Notes under the pieces: model-generated
Database searches by the model: none
What the model saw: only the letters and a program-made list of their open reading frames with translations
What the model was told of the DNA's origin: nothing
Position numbers and translations under genes: made by a program
Shown here: positions 45,590 to 57,256 of the stretch, in pieces
Numbering within the stretch: position 1 is the first letter of the stretch
Layout: the number at the start of each line of letters is the position of its first letter
Assembly (NCBI GenBank): GCA_038373885.1
Contig: JAWZYV010012511.1
Coordinates: 1 to 64,000 of the forward strand
DNA length: 64,000 nt
Source: Cheiracanthium punctorium
Lineage: Eukaryota; Arthropoda; Arachnida; Araneae; Cheiracanthiidae
Direction of reading: 5' to 3'

Positions 45590-46823
45590 TATTTTAAAAA
45601 CATGGTATAATACTGTAACTCTGAAACAAATCGAATATCTTTCTGACATTTGGTACCCTGAGCTCACCCCTACCCTTCGTTTAAAATTAACCCGTCTTCA
45701 GACAGATTTTCTCTTGGTAATATCTGGTGCTTTTGCGCGCACTTCAACCGCCGAACTACGTGTTCTGTATGGAATTCCACCAATAAATATTTATGTAGAG
45801 AGTCAGATTAAGAGGAGTTATCTAATTACCCATAGGAGAGAAATAGAAATTAATAATAAAACTTTTAAATATCACGAAATGCAACAATTTTTATCAGAAC
45901 ACAAGTTAAAATTAGATCGTGAATTGAAAAATCTGCAGCTGAATAGGAGGGGTAAACCGGAATGCGATCAATATGGTTTAAAAATCTTTACTGATGGCTC
46001 TAGGATGGACCTGGGGACGGCCTATAGTTTTACAGTTCAGTGGAATGGAGATTTTATTTACGACTTCTGTGAGAGACTTCCTGTGGATGTTACCATCTAC
46101 TAAGCGGAACAGCTTGCTGTTCTGGCCGCTCTCCGCTGGACAGTGGAGCAGGCTTATGATAGTGTGGAGATTTTGACCGATAGTCGCTCGACCGTGGAGG
46201 CCTTGTATGCTGGTTATTCAGAGGATCCTATTATAGACCAGATTTTTCACATCGTCGATCACCATGGTAGTATTTTATTTCGAATTTCTTGGATTAAGGC
46301 ACATGTTGGCACGCTCGTTACCGAGCGTGCTGACAGTGTGGCTAAAAAGCCTCTATTAGAAAACCATGACATCTTAAGTAGAGATGTACCCATTCTGATT
46401 TCTGCTGTGAAAAAATATATTAAACTCGAGATTGCCAGTATGTGGCAGATTGCCTGGGAACGGGAGGAGACTGGCAGAGAGACCTTTCGTTTTTATTAAA
46501 ATATATGTATAAATAAATCGATTTTAAATAAAGAACTGATTCCGTATATAACGGGAAAAGGTTTATTTCCCACGTTTTTGTATCGCATTAGTAAATTTGA
46601 TAATGATCTTTGTGAATGTGGTAAAGTTCGCCGTCCTCTCCATTATGTATATGAAAACTGCCCATTTATGCCTAATTCATTTAGTTTAAATGTCAAAATT
46701 GGAGAAATAAAACATTTTATATTGATTATAAAAAAACAAGAAAATATTTGTAAATTGGCACAGAACTATCAAACTCTCAGGATTAGGTATAAGAAGTATA
46801 TATCTGGCAGTGTGGATGAATAA
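45590..46823 (+). pseudogene. LINE ORF2 C-terminal part with RNase H
   Basis: Post-reverse-transcriptase block: LKQIEYLSDIWYPELTP, LQTDFLLVISGAFARTSTAE, LRVLYGIPPINIYVESQ. RNase H: LKIFTDGSRMDLGTAYSF (first Asp), a stop at 46102, then EQLAVLAALRW (Glu), ILTDSRSTVEAL (Asp) and SWIKAHVGTLVTERADSVAK (last acidic residue). C-terminal finger-like CECGKVRRPLHYVYENC at 46608-46660 in a third segment. Such RNase H-bearing LINEs belong to the I/R1-like groups. Confidence 0.88.
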
Positions 46824-47460
46824 TTGTTCTTACTTTGCAAAAAGGTTTTTAATGCCGTTTTTATGTACTTATGATTGTAATTTTAATTTTGGGGACATAT
46901 TGCAGGTTTTTTTTTTTTTTACAGTATACATTTTATTAGTTCTCTGTGTTTTACAAGTAAACTGATTTTAAATTCATTTGTAAATGGCTTTTAACTGTAA
47001 AGTACGTGCTTCAATGGTAAATTATATTTTAATTGGACTTGACTTTTATTGTAAATATTGTTGGTCTTATTGTGATTGAACGTATATAGAGATATGTTTT
47101 TTTATATTCTATATTTAACGTACCCTCCCCTCAGATGTTGTGGTTTTCTTCCTTAGAGCAGGTGGCTTACAATAAATATATATTTTTAAAAAAAGGGAAC
47201 ATATAAACAGGGTTGATAATACATGGTATTTTGTCTGCTTTGTGGTATTCTGTCTGCTTTGTATTTTGTGTGTGTGTGTGTGTGTGTGTTTGTGATTATA
47301 TATGTAATTTTAGCCTGGCCTGTGTGCCGTTGGCAGTTTGTAACACTTTTAGCGATTGTGAAAGTTTTATTTTGTAGTAAATAAATAAGCCTGCGGGGGG
47401 GTCTGGTGGGCGTAAACCGCTATCGCGGTCGCCCTCCCCTTAAAACCGCGGTTCCCCTTA
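45590..47460 (+). mobile_element. 5'-truncated LINE (non-LTR retrotransposon)
   Basis: Begins within the C-terminal region following reverse transcriptase and contains an RNase H and a terminal CCHC-like finger, then a 3' untranslated region with a (TG)n run at 47266-47291. Truncation at the 5' end is usual for LINEs. No poly(A) or clear target duplication at the right border; the tail ends near ACCGCGGTTCCCCTT. Confidence 0.82.
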
Positions 47461-47871
47461 AAGCTCGAATTTTGATTACGTCATAGGAATACAGCTGAAT
47501 CATTATTCAATTATGTGATTTTAATGCAGAAAAACCAACTTTACAAGCCCCATTGGGAAAATCGAGCCAAATGACCAACATGTCGCCAAGCTTGGCGACT
47601 TTTGGCGAAATATCGCCAAATTTGGCGCCAAAATATGTCCCCAAAACTGAAGTTACCGAAGGACTAGGACCAATATTTCTCGAGATTTCTAGAAACACCA
47701 TACAAATCAATTGGAAACTCAAACCTCCTATCCCCGGCTCTAGTTGGCCGATTTTGATGCAACAAAAAGCAAATTTTAACTATTTGACGCGTAGAATACG
47801 AATTTTAAACTATTTTAAACCTCAGAACACGGGGTTGCCCTGAAAATTCGTAACAATGTATACTATACATA

Positions 47872-48715
47872 CAGTCGGTGGCCAAATTATTATACTCAAA
47901 TGATTTTTATCAAGTAAATTTATTTTGCTCAAATTTTTTTTAAAAATATTGTCGTTTTAATCCATTTTTTTAACCTTTTTCGCTACCAAGAACTTTTACT
48001 ACATTTTGTAAGTTGTTAACAAGTAAACAAATTAATAATTTTTAAATGGCAACATTGTATAAGGAGACAATTTTATCTCTTTTGCGAGTGCGACACGAAG
48101 TCACGAAAGACTGAATTCTTGTATTTTCATTGAAGAAAACAGTTTTCATTCGAGGTGAGTTTCATTTTTTCTTACTTCTAAGTTATTAATAGTAGAAATG
48201 AAACTTATTATTATTATTGTTTTTGGTCTTTTATTATCCTAACCGCAAATATCGCAAATTTAGCTATCTGCAGATGTTTCTCCTAAGAAAAATTCAAAGA
48301 TAAGAGTAATGTTTAAACTCACCAATCAGTCCGAAAGGAAAATATTGTTTATCAGTGTGTAGTCCTAAATATTAAGAAAATGCCAGATGAAGACAAATCA
48401 TTATCACCAAAACGTAGTGGTAAACTCAGAACCCCTCGAACTGTGAGGAAAGTTATGCCTATAAATATAAAGAATTGTAGGAAGCCTCGAAAAGTTAAAA
48501 AAGCCTTGTTAGATGACTCCGGCATAAGATTATCGTTGAGAATTCAGTTGACCTTAGGACGAAGTTTGAAGCAACTGAACTTCTTTTGCCGTAGTTCTCT
48601 CAAAAAGCCTAAATTGACCGAGACCATGTTTGCTAAACGACTAGCACTTTCTAAAATGTATAAACATTGGAGTGTAGAAGACTTGGAGAAGTTAAGCTGT
48701 CATATGAAATGATGT
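47872..48715 (+). mobile_element. Tc1-like transposon, 3'-truncated
   Basis: Starts CAGTCGGTGGCCAAATTATT after TA, a typical Tc1-type terminal repeat. The frame 48380-48712 ends KKPKLTETMFAKRLALSKMY then KHWSVEDLEK, the block between the helix-turn-helix and the catalytic domain of Tc1 transposases. The catalytic domain and the right end are missing. Confidence 0.75.
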
Positions 48716-48781
48716 TTTTCAATTATTATAGAAAAATCTGTACCTTACCTAATACTATTGATATTTTGGATTTGTTATATA

Positions 48782-49215
48782 CAGGGTGTCCAGTGCTAAC
48801 GGTGCACAATGACTATTTCTTAAACCGTTAATCAGAGACACATAGTTCTACTTGCAAAAATGCTTTAAATTGTATAATCTATTACAGCAGAAGAAATGAA
48901 AGTCAATAAATCAATTTCTATAAAAATTACGAAATTTAAATTTTATAGGGTCCCTCGGTCCTATCAGTTATATTTAGAAAATTTTTCTTTATGCAGTTTC
49001 ATGCACAATAAAATAAAAAAAATCGTCCTTCTACGACGTCCTTCGATTTATGCAGCAGCAAACATTGTGATTTAAGTCACTCTTCCACGTTTAAAAATGT
49101 GGTAAACCGTTAAGGGACCCTATAAATACTGAAATTTTAAATTGTAGGTTTTAATTTCATTTTCTAGCATAATGCGGAAAAAGAAGCAAAACTAATTTTA
49201 GAGTACTGATCTTCA
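48782..49215. mobile_element. Terminal fragment of the 54.5 kb mariner-like family
   Basis: CAGGGTGTCCAGTGCTAACG and the following roughly 250 bp match the left end of the element at 54528, and AAACCGTTAAGGGACC to AATGCGGAAAAAGAAG match its subterminal right arm. A deleted non-autonomous copy of that family. Confidence 0.75.
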
Positions 49216-49221
49216 ATCAGA

Positions 49222-49480
49222 CAGGGCCTTATTATCACATGGGCAAATCGGGACTTTGCCCAGGGCCCTCGGATCGAAAGGGCCCCCAATCTCAAAGGCT
49301 GTTCTGAAATATTCTTTTTTATATCAAAATTTTATTAAATTATTGGTCAAAATCGGGCCCTGCAAGCAGAGGGTTATAGTCAAGCTCTTGTGGTGCCCCT
49401 CATCTGTGTTCACCTGGTGACTTCGGAAACGTGCTTTCGATCGCTTGTCAGCGATCGCTAACCTGCGATCGCTGCACATT
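49222..49480. repeat. hAT-like end and Gypsy B-type LTR fragment
   Basis: CAGGGCCTTATTATCACATG at about 49224 resembles a hAT terminus. At 49397-49480, GGTGCCCCTCATC, GACTTCGGAAACGTGCT and GCGATCGCTAAC match the minus-strand Gypsy B LTR (around 21160-21230) in plus orientation. Confidence 0.5.
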
Positions 49481-49782
49481 ATGAATGAATATCTTTCCAA
49501 CATAAATGATTTTAAAGTGTAAAAATATTATCTGTATAATAATTATATCACTTTAAATCATAATATTTTTTAAACTGCAGCTTTTGGAGGTTTTTCTATA
49601 GAAAATAGGCATATCTGGCTGTATATTGCAGCCATATTTAATTAAAATTTTTAAAGTTCATAAACCGAGTTCGATTGTAATATTGAATATAAATGAAGGA
49701 TGTTACATGCGACCTTAAATTATTGTAAAGTATTCATCAGTATTCAGTCCTCTTCAAACATAGCACGATCCTCTTCTATATC

Positions 49783-50590
49783 TTATACTATGATGTCCGT
49801 GTCCCTGTTATCGCATCCTAGGCTTGAGCAATTACCGCATATGCTTGAGCAGTTTAGACCACTCTTTCTGCACTCGCAGTTACGGACGCACTCGTCTTTG
49901 CAAGCACACACTATTAGGGAAAGCAATTCCTGGGGAGCTGTAATTGGTCTCAGGTGCTCGCCAATCTTCTTCCACCCCCACTCAAGTGGATTCTTCTTCT
50001 CATTAAGCCACTGCTGCACCTGGTGGTAGGGTCTAAATGAATGCTGTCTGACAGCAGCTGAAGTGGGAGGAAGTGCAGCCAACTTGAGCAATGAATGTAT
50101 AGGCTGCTTTGCAATAGCCTGCAAGTAACTCTGGTAGTGAAAACAATCTAGATCTTCAGTGTTCTTGGCTCCAAACATCGCAAGAAGGAAATGCTTTCCA
50201 GCGTCAGCCACCGCACTGGGGTCAGCTTTGGGTGTCGTTGAAGACTAGAAGTTTCGTACGAAGAGCGTTGTTGGCTTGCACTTTCCTATACGGTGTAATT
50301 TTCCCCTTCTTGTAGATAGCTGATACAGTGTCACATCCTGTGAAGGCGTATATTGCTAAGAGTACATCTTTCATGTCCCCAATGCCTCGCTGAATGTCAG
50401 AAATAGTGTACTTTTTTTCCTGCTGATTGCCTTTCTTTGGTACCACCATTTTTAATTTGTTCTCTGGTGGTGAATGGACAGTCAACAAGACTCGTAAGTC
50501 CGTGTCATCACCAATTACAAAAGCTTCAACTCCTTTCTTAGCTTCATCAATCGCTGTTAAAACTATTAATAAGTCAGCGTCACCCGATGC
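49783..50590 (-). pseudogene. TE-like protein with nuclease-like core and CXC (tesmin-like) tail
   Basis: Read on the minus strand: SGDADLLIVLTAIDEAKKGV and AFVIGDDTDLRVLL, then ISDIQRGIGDMKDVLLAIYA, FTGCDTVSAIYKKGK, FHYQSYLQAI, and a Cys-rich end CACKDECVRNCECRKSGLNC plus CGNCSSLGCDN. The acidic pairs (DAD, DDTD, GCD) recall PIN/XPG-type nucleases and the tail resembles a CXC motif. Proteins of this layout are, to my knowledge, scattered in many invertebrate genomes as multicopy genes; I infer a mobile-element origin. Two frames joined at about 50215-50222; the 5' end is cut by Gypsy D. Confidence 0.6.
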
Positions 50591-51660
50591 TTGCAGGACA
50601 TCTAGGGGAAAATAAGACTCTACAAAGAATCAGATATTCATTTTACTGGCCTAATATCAGGCAAGATGTAAAGTTATACTGTCAAAGTTGCAAAGAATGC
50701 CAATTGAGGAGAACTAGCACCTATCGGGATCATATTCCCATACAGCCTATCGTTAGGCCTGAAAATCCTTTTGAAGTCTGGAGCGTAGACTGTATAGGAC
50801 CACTAGAGCCTGCATCGAGGAGAGGACATCGATATATTATTTGTGCCGTGGATTTATGTACTAAGTGGGCCGAGGCAATTCCAGTGAAAGCGATTAGTGC
50901 CAAGACAACGTGTGACGTTTTAATGAAGATTTTCACTCACACCGGTTTTCCAAAAGAGATATGCACCGACCAGGGTACAAATTTCACTTCCAAACTGACT
51001 CAATCATTTGAAAATCTATTAGGGGTAGCGCCACGTTTTTCGACACCCGGACATCCGGAAAGTATGGGGGCAGTAGAACGATGGAATAAAACTCTTAAGG
51101 AGATGATGAATAAAAACATACAAGAGAATGGGAGAGACTGGGATATACATATACCATATCTCATGTTCGCGTATCGTGAAGTGCCACACAGCACCACGGG
51201 GCTATCACCATTTATTTCAATTGGTTTATGGGCGGTTACCACAAGGACCATTATCTTTATTGAAAAGTATTTGGACGGGAGAACGAACTATCCCAACGAC
51301 CGCGTCCAGACCAATCACTAAATATCTTGAAGATTTAGTTGAAAATATACGTAAAGCTAATGAGATCGCTTCCGAAAACACCGAGAAAGCTCAAAGAGAA
51401 TACGTTTACAGGTATAATCTCCGGGCGAGAGAAAAACAGTTTGCCATTAGCGACAAAGTGTTGATATTACTCCCATCATCAACTCACAAACTTTTAAGCA
51501 CTTGGATTGGACCGGCAACGGTAATTCAGATCACCAGACTACATTCGGTAAGAGTTGAATTAGAGGATGGTAGTACTAGAGAGCTACACGTGAATAAAGT
51601 ACGACGTTATCTGCAGAGGGTAAATCACATTGGTGTTGTTTACGAAATGGATGAAGAATT
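50591..51660 (+). pseudogene. Gypsy D integrase
   Basis: Zinc region AGHLGENKTLQRIRYSFYWP and CQSCKECQ, then the core with Asp in WSVDCIGPLEP, Asp in EICTDQGTNFTS and Glu in SMGAVERWNKTLKEM: the triad is intact. A frameshift near 51210-51230 moves into the frame holding LVENIRKANEIASENTEKAQ, the GPxF-like ST WIGPATVIQI block and ELHVNKVRRYL. Confidence 0.9.
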
Positions 51661-52748
51661 TGGCGTAATCCATTACGCGCCTACTGATAAAACAAAGAAA
51701 GAGGTAGAGGACATCCGAAAACATTTGGAGAAAACTGGAAATCATAGTTTAACTGAAGAGCAAACCCAAGAGTTATTTGATGTACTGAAGATATATATGG
51801 ACATTTTTAGTTCAAAGCCAGGACATGCCAAAGTCGACGGGCATTATGTTAAAGTTACGGACGTCAAAGAGACTCAAACCGTATCGAATACCCATCAGTT
51901 TACAAAAAGAAATTGATCGCCAAATCGAGGAGCTAATTGAAATGGACCTCATTGAACCAAGCGATAGCGAATGGGCACATCCTGTTGTTGGTGTTGCCAA
52001 AAAGGATGGAAGCGTTAGGTTATGTATTGATTTTAGACTATTGAATAGTTTCACGGTGCCTGAATAATATCCCATGAAAATTGCCAGGGATTTAATATTC
52101 AGAGTAGGACATGCTGCATTTATAACCGTCATAGACTTAACGAAGGGATACTGGCAGATTCCCATGCATGAAGAATCCAAGCATTTCACCGCCTTCGTAA
52201 CACCTTCGGGGCATTATCAATGGAAAGTCTTACCTTTTGGGATGAAGAAAGCCGGAGGGACATTCCAGATATCAATGGATAAAGCATTGATATATTGCTG
52301 TGCATACATTGACGACGTAGCCATTTTCTCTAACAGTTGGGAAGAACATTTAAAGCATATAAGACAAGTCTTTAAAACATTGAGGGAATTAGGACTTACT
52401 GTGAATCTTGGAAAATGCGAGTTCGGGAGAACCCAGGTAAAATTTTTGGGCCATATTGTAGGTTCCGGTCGGCATACACCAGATCCGGAGAAGATTGAAC
52501 CTGTAACGAGGATATCAAGGCCTACTACTAAGAAAGAGCTAAGAAGCTTAATCGGTCTAGCAAGTTATTATAGGAGTTACATACCACAATTCGCGCAAAT
52601 AATTTTGCCACTAACAAATCTAACCAAGAAGAAAGTACCGATTACTATACCTTGGGGCTCCGCTGAGGACCAAGCGTTTACTCGATTGAAAGAGGAATTG
52701 ATGAAGATACCTATCTTACACACCCCAGATCTTGACAAGCCGTTTTAG
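51661..52748 (+). pseudogene. Gypsy D reverse transcriptase
   Basis: Begins LFDVLKIYMDIFSSKPGHAK in the frame of the integrase end, then a shift near 51860. Blocks: RRIPIS-type start PYRIPISLQKEIDRQ, VVGVAKKDGSVRLCIDFRLL, FITVIDLTKGYWQIPM, YQWKVLPFGMKKAGGTFQ, the catalytic YIDD in CCAYIDDVAIFS and KFLGHIVGSGRHTP. A stop at 52065. Confidence 0.92.
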
Positions 52749-53123
52749 TTGTACAGTGACGCATCGGCTACAGCTATTGGCGCGTGTCTCGCACAAAAGG
52801 ACGCCAAGGGAGAGGAAGTCCCTATTGCTTTTTTCAGCAAGAAACTAAACCCCAGCCAAATGAAATGGTCTACGATTGAGAGAGAAGCATATGGAGTTTT
52901 AGAAGCACTAAAAAAATTTGATACTTGGATATTTGGCGCGGAAATCCAGATCGTATCAGATCATAACCCCTTAACATATTTGACAGATGGCCTTCCACAC
53001 AGCGCCAAATTAACAAGGTGGGCTTTAGCGTTGCAGCGATACAATTTGAAAATTACTTATCGAAGGGGCGTTCAACATGGAAATGCTGATGCATTATCCA
53101 GGCTCAAGTTAGATCCTTCTTAA
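52746..53123 (+). pseudogene. Gypsy D RNase H
   Basis: Follows one stop codon (52746). Acidic residues: LYSDASATAIGACL, STIEREAYGVLEAL, IVSDHNPLTYLT and HGNADALSRLKLD. The frame stops at 53121 without an integrase, confirming the order of domains. Confidence 0.9.
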
Positions 53124-54167
53124 TACAGTAGGATCAGGTTTATGTATTTTTATATTCAATCGTGTTATTGTAAATTGAATTATTACAGTGTATTATGAGG
53201 CTATAATTATTTATTTTTCGAACCTGTTTAAAAAAAAATATTAATAATACAGTGATCCGGATAATCAGGTACAGTTCCAATAAAAGATCGTAAACAAAGA
53301 TTTTCTTTCAGCAGCATCGTCACTCCTGTGACGGATGTGCTTTCCCCCATGGGAGTAGTAAAGTTCCGCCGACATTCTCAACGTATTATGTGATGATGAA
53401 TTAACAAACGCACCAAACTCCATGGTAATAAAACCGAGAAATTTGACTCGAGCTGAAGTATAAAACATGTACTCGAGAATGAGGGCACGTTACAATAATG
53501 AGAGGTGCGAGGATTCTAAAGATTTAATTTAGTTTTATATAAAATTTTGTTGGGACTGTTTTTGTTTTGGACGCCTGATAAAACTGGCGTTGGAATTGTA
53601 TGATTTATGTTAGAGTAATAAAGGTTTTTATGTAAGTCCCATAAATTGCTTTGCCTTTTGTTGAAAGGAAGCTGAAAAAAAACCCGTACTCTCAGATTAA
53701 CAAATATTTAAGCAGAACACTTTCGGAACACTTTCTTTATAACGGAGCATTTTCGGAACACATTTCAGAACATATTGAGGCAACTGGAACACTTTTTTTG
53801 AATAAAAGTTTTCCAAATGTGTTCCCAGTGCGTGCTGGGAATTTTCAGTGTATTTTGCATTTATGATATGTTTTTCACCGACGAAAAGCGACGCATAGCT
53901 CAGTAAGCGGTTTTCATTCAAATTTTTAGTCTGAGAACAGTATTTAAACTAAGGAAATTAATTTTCATTTTTATTAAATAGACTAGAAGAATGCCAGTAA
54001 TATATTTTTAAAGTAATAAAATACTTAACTCTGGAGTGCCATGGATTAAATTTATTGTTCCCTATAAATGTTCAAAGTAATCCAATGAAAGCATTCTATA
54101 ACAAATATTTTTCAACTGTTGCAGAATGAAATAGAGCCCGTTCGAAAAATAGATTAATAAGACTTAC
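53124..54167. other. Gypsy D 3' noncoding region and intronic sequence, no gene seen
   Basis: A 3' LTR is expected in the first 500 bp (AATAAA-like signals near 53280 and 53620) but no second copy is present to delimit it. GGAACA-C/A-TTT motifs are locally repeated at 53715-53790. Confidence 0.4.
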
Positions 54168-54317
54168 CGAGAACTCCTAGGCGGAAATTAACAGTGACCA
54201 CAACCACTTTACCATAACTTGCCAAAATGCTTCCGTCATACGGATTTCCAGCATTCCATTCGAATGATTCACCATGAATGAATACCAGAACAGGAACTAA
54301 TGTCGATTCTTTACCGG
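54168..54317 (-). CDS. Neuroligin, internal exon upstream of 13984-14169
   Basis: A 150-bp minus-strand exon of the carboxylesterase-like domain. It codes [40 protein letters not shown] and [10 protein letters not shown]. The HGESFEW and GNPYDGS blocks are neuroligin-type; enzymes of the family have HGGGF here. The acceptor is TTTTCTTTGACAG and the donor CTCG|GTAAGT, a consensus site. Phase 1 at both ends; joining to 13984-14169 completes a Gly codon and continues LGFLPVMEG. No further upstream exon is recognised between 54318 and 64000. Confidence 0.9.
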
Positions 54318-55169
54318 CTGTCAAAGAAAATAGACCAAGTTATAAAAGTCAAGTATATAAAATTGATTTAAAATTTATGCTTAAAATATGTTTTCTGAAA
54401 TAGGATTTGACTGTATTTAATTTAAGAATAAAAGAAAGAACGAATTAGATAGAAGAATCGTAAAAGCTAAGAACACATCTAAAATTTCGAAAAATTCATT
54501 TATATTGATATTTATTATACCGATATACAGGGTGTCGAGTGCTAACGCTGTCCAATGGCTATTTCCTAAAACGTTAGTCAGAGACACATAGTTCCAAGTG
54601 CATAAATGCTTTAAATTGCATAATCTATTATATGACAAAAAATCGAAGTCAATAAATCAAATACTATAAAAATTACGTAATTTTAATTTTTACACGGTCC
54701 CCCGATCCTATCAGTTATAATTAAAAAAAATTTCTTTATCCAGTTTCATGCACAATAAAAAAAATCGTCCTTCTACGCCCAAAATTCGCCGAGCTACAGC
54801 TGCTTAAAGTTAGAGCACTTTTCTAACTGCGAAATAGGGGTTGTATACAAAATGAATTTGAGAAAAATTACTGTACATGGTTTTGAGCCTTGTAATATTT
54901 ATTAGCATTTTCATTAACTATTTTATGATTGTAGATTGCAATAAAGGAGATTAACGTTTATCTATGTGTATCCAATAAATTAACATAAAAATACAGCCTA
55001 TACTGAAAATAGAACTTTTTAAAGAGATTTTTAAATGAACCTATGTTAAATAACATAAAATAAAAAAACAAGGGAATTAAACTTTTCAATAAACATTAAA
55101 TCAGAATATCAAACATTTTAAAATACGAATATATGCACTTTTAGAAACTTAAAATAATATTACAAATTC

Positions 55170-56439
55170 TGTTATCGTAACATTTGCTCAAAGTACCTTC
55201 CTTCGGCTGCAATGCAAACATGCACCCATGTCAAAAACTCTTCCTGAACTCTTTGTAGAATATTCGGTGTTACACATCTGCATGCTACAGATATACGATT
55301 TAGTAAGTCTGATGGACTTGTTGATTCTTTTTCCTATGTTTTATTTTTCAAGAAACTCCAGCGAAAGTAATCTAAGGGATTCAAGTCTGGTGATCTTCGA
55401 AGCCACTCAACAGGACCGCCGTATATTATTTCCAAATGTTTCTGTTAGAACAGTACGAGAATTTAGTGATTTATGTGCTGGAGAACCATCATGATGAAAC
55501 CACATTTGTGACAGATCTCGTAGTGAAATACGCTCGTGTAAGAAGTCAGCCACTGAGCCCTCTAAAATCTGTGCATCTCTTTCGGATTTTAAAGCGCCAT
55601 AAAAAAAATAGCCCGATCTCTTTCCATATGCCGTACCAACCACTTATCGACCAACGCACTTGATGTCTGTTCGGGCGAAAGATATGCGCGTTTTGCAGAG
55701 ACCAATGGTGACTATTTTGTGTATTTATAGCATGTAAACTGACACTCATTGGTAAACATAACGTCAAACGTACGACATATTATCATTTTGCTTATTCAAA
55801 ATGAAATTGCAAAAATCAAATCTAATTTCTTTGTCTCCAGGCAATAAATCTTGTACCAAAATGGGGGCGATATTGATATGCACCAAATGTACTTAAAATA
55901 TTCCATACTTGCGATTTAGAATAACCACAACCTTCACTAAAGTTTCTTACACTAGACTGTGGATGAGCGAGAGTATATCCTAGGACACCATTGATGGCAC
56001 GCGACACAATACTTTGGGCACGCCGCTGATCAAAATAGTTTGCATTTTAATTAAAAATAACAAAGGTCACTATGAAGTATCACGATCAAATGGTCACTAA
56101 GTCAAAATTATTTGATGGCACGTCTATGACCTCATTAAATATTTCTTTAGAAAAAATCGCACGTTGATCCATAAAGGTTCGCCACCACTGTCCTAGGACA
56201 TCTTCCACATGCACGTGCTTTGTTAAATCCATGATGCTTCTTGATCTTCTACGATTTAGAACGCTACCGGTTTCTCTTAAACGCGTCACTACGTTTGATA
56301 TTCTACTAGCAGATGGGTGATTGTCATTCGGAAATTTTATAGTATGCTGCTTTGCAATCTCTCGCTTGTTCCGATGAAATTCTTCGTAAAGTAGCACCAT
56401 TTCATTAGTATTAAACATCTTTCGTTTTTTTATACTCAA
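55170..56439 (-). pseudogene. DUF4817-type transposase
   Basis: N-terminal helix-turn-helix: NTNEMVLLYEEFHRNKREIA, SASRISNVVTRLRETGSVL, HVHVEDVLG (then the hAT insertion), continuing YTLAHPQSSVRNFSEGCGYS. Catalytic positions: first site FTNECQF (Asn for Asp), second MWFHHDGSPAH (Asp present), third RSPDLNPLDYFRW (Asp present). C-terminal VTPNILQRVQEEFLTWVHVC then FEQMLR. Several stops and frameshifts. Confidence 0.85.
55986..56190. mobile_element. Small hAT-like insertion (205 bp), TCCTAGGA duplication
   Basis: Flanked by TCCTAGGA at 55978-55985 and 56191-56198. Right end, reverse complemented, CAGTGGTGGCGAACC resembles hAT termini; the left end is diverged (CACCATTGATGG). Interrupts the transposase between helix-turn-helix and catalytic domain. 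Confidence 0.75.
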
Positions 56440-57256
56440 TTAGCTACGAATTCAAATATCATGAACTTTAGCCAAACACTGACAAAGTAACTTAAACAAT
56501 AGTTTTTCAACTCCAGTAAAATATTGAAATTTACTGTTTATCGTCTGTTGCGATATCAGGAAAACTGAATCTCAAGCATTTACCGTCTGCCGACCATTTT
56601 ACCTGAAACACGATATTCCATTTCAATTTATTCAAATACACTCAAAAATTTCTTAAAAGTTTAGATGTTCTATTTTTTATTAAGTTTCTCATTGTTTCGA
56701 CAAAACATTTTTTTTTTATTTACACAACTTATTAAAATTCTGTTACTTCATTTAGAGAAAAGATTTTCGAAAGACCCCGAAAATTTTTTTATAGCCTCAC
56801 TATAACCTTCTGCTTATACATTAGTTTTCTAAAATTAGTTTTTCTTCCTTCTCCGCATTATGCCAGAAAATTAAATGGAAACCTATAATTTAAAATTTCA
56901 ATATTTATACAGTCCCCTAACGGTTCACCGTAACGGAACATTATTGAACGTGGAAAAGTGACTTAAGTCAAAATGTTTGTTGCTTCATAACTCGGTGAAT
57001 TTTGATTGTATAAGAACGATTTTTTTTTGTGCTTGAAATTGTATAAAGAAAATTTTTCTAAATATAACTGACAGGACCGGGGGCCCGTATAAAAATTTAA
57101 ATTTCGTAAATTTTATAAGAATTTATTTATTGACTTCAATTGTTTCTGATATAATAAATTACACAATTTAAAGCATTTTTGCAATTGGAACTATGTGTCT
57201 GACTAATGGTTTAGGAAATAGGCATTGGACAGCGTTAGCACTGGACACCCTGTATT

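Larger units (their letters stand above)
45035..47855 (-). repeat. LTR, second copy of the 3117 family, split by a LINE
   Basis: Left part 45035 to about 45425 (TGTTGCAG ... CTTCTATAGTG) and right part about 47461-47855 (TTTTGATTACGTCATAG ... TTCGTAACA) align to 3117-3490 and 3655-4037. The middle is replaced by a LINE. The flanks (ACAT left, ATGT right) do not form a duplication. At 45440-45520 AACGTAACAAG-type repeats extend the left part. Confidence 0.75.
50591..53123 (+). mobile_element. Ty3/Gypsy element D with integrase upstream of reverse transcriptase
   Basis: Plus-strand pol whose domains run integrase, reverse transcriptase, RNase H, i.e. the Gmr1-like order and not the standard Gypsy order. 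A single open frame (51128-51916) carries both the integrase C-terminus and the lead-in to reverse transcriptase, so the order is not caused by two abutting elements. The 5' part (LTR, gag, protease) is missing; the 3' LTR is not resolved. Confidence 0.85.
54528..57252 (-). mobile_element. Mariner-like transposon (DUF4817-type transposase), full length but dead
   Basis: 2,725 bp with long inverted ends (over 200 bp; tips CAGGGTGTCGAGTGCTAACG and CAGGGTGTCCAGTGCTAACG), flanked by TA on both sides. Encodes a minus-strand transposase interrupted by a small hAT insertion. Its relatives: fragments at 44640, 48782 and 62460. Confidence 0.9.
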
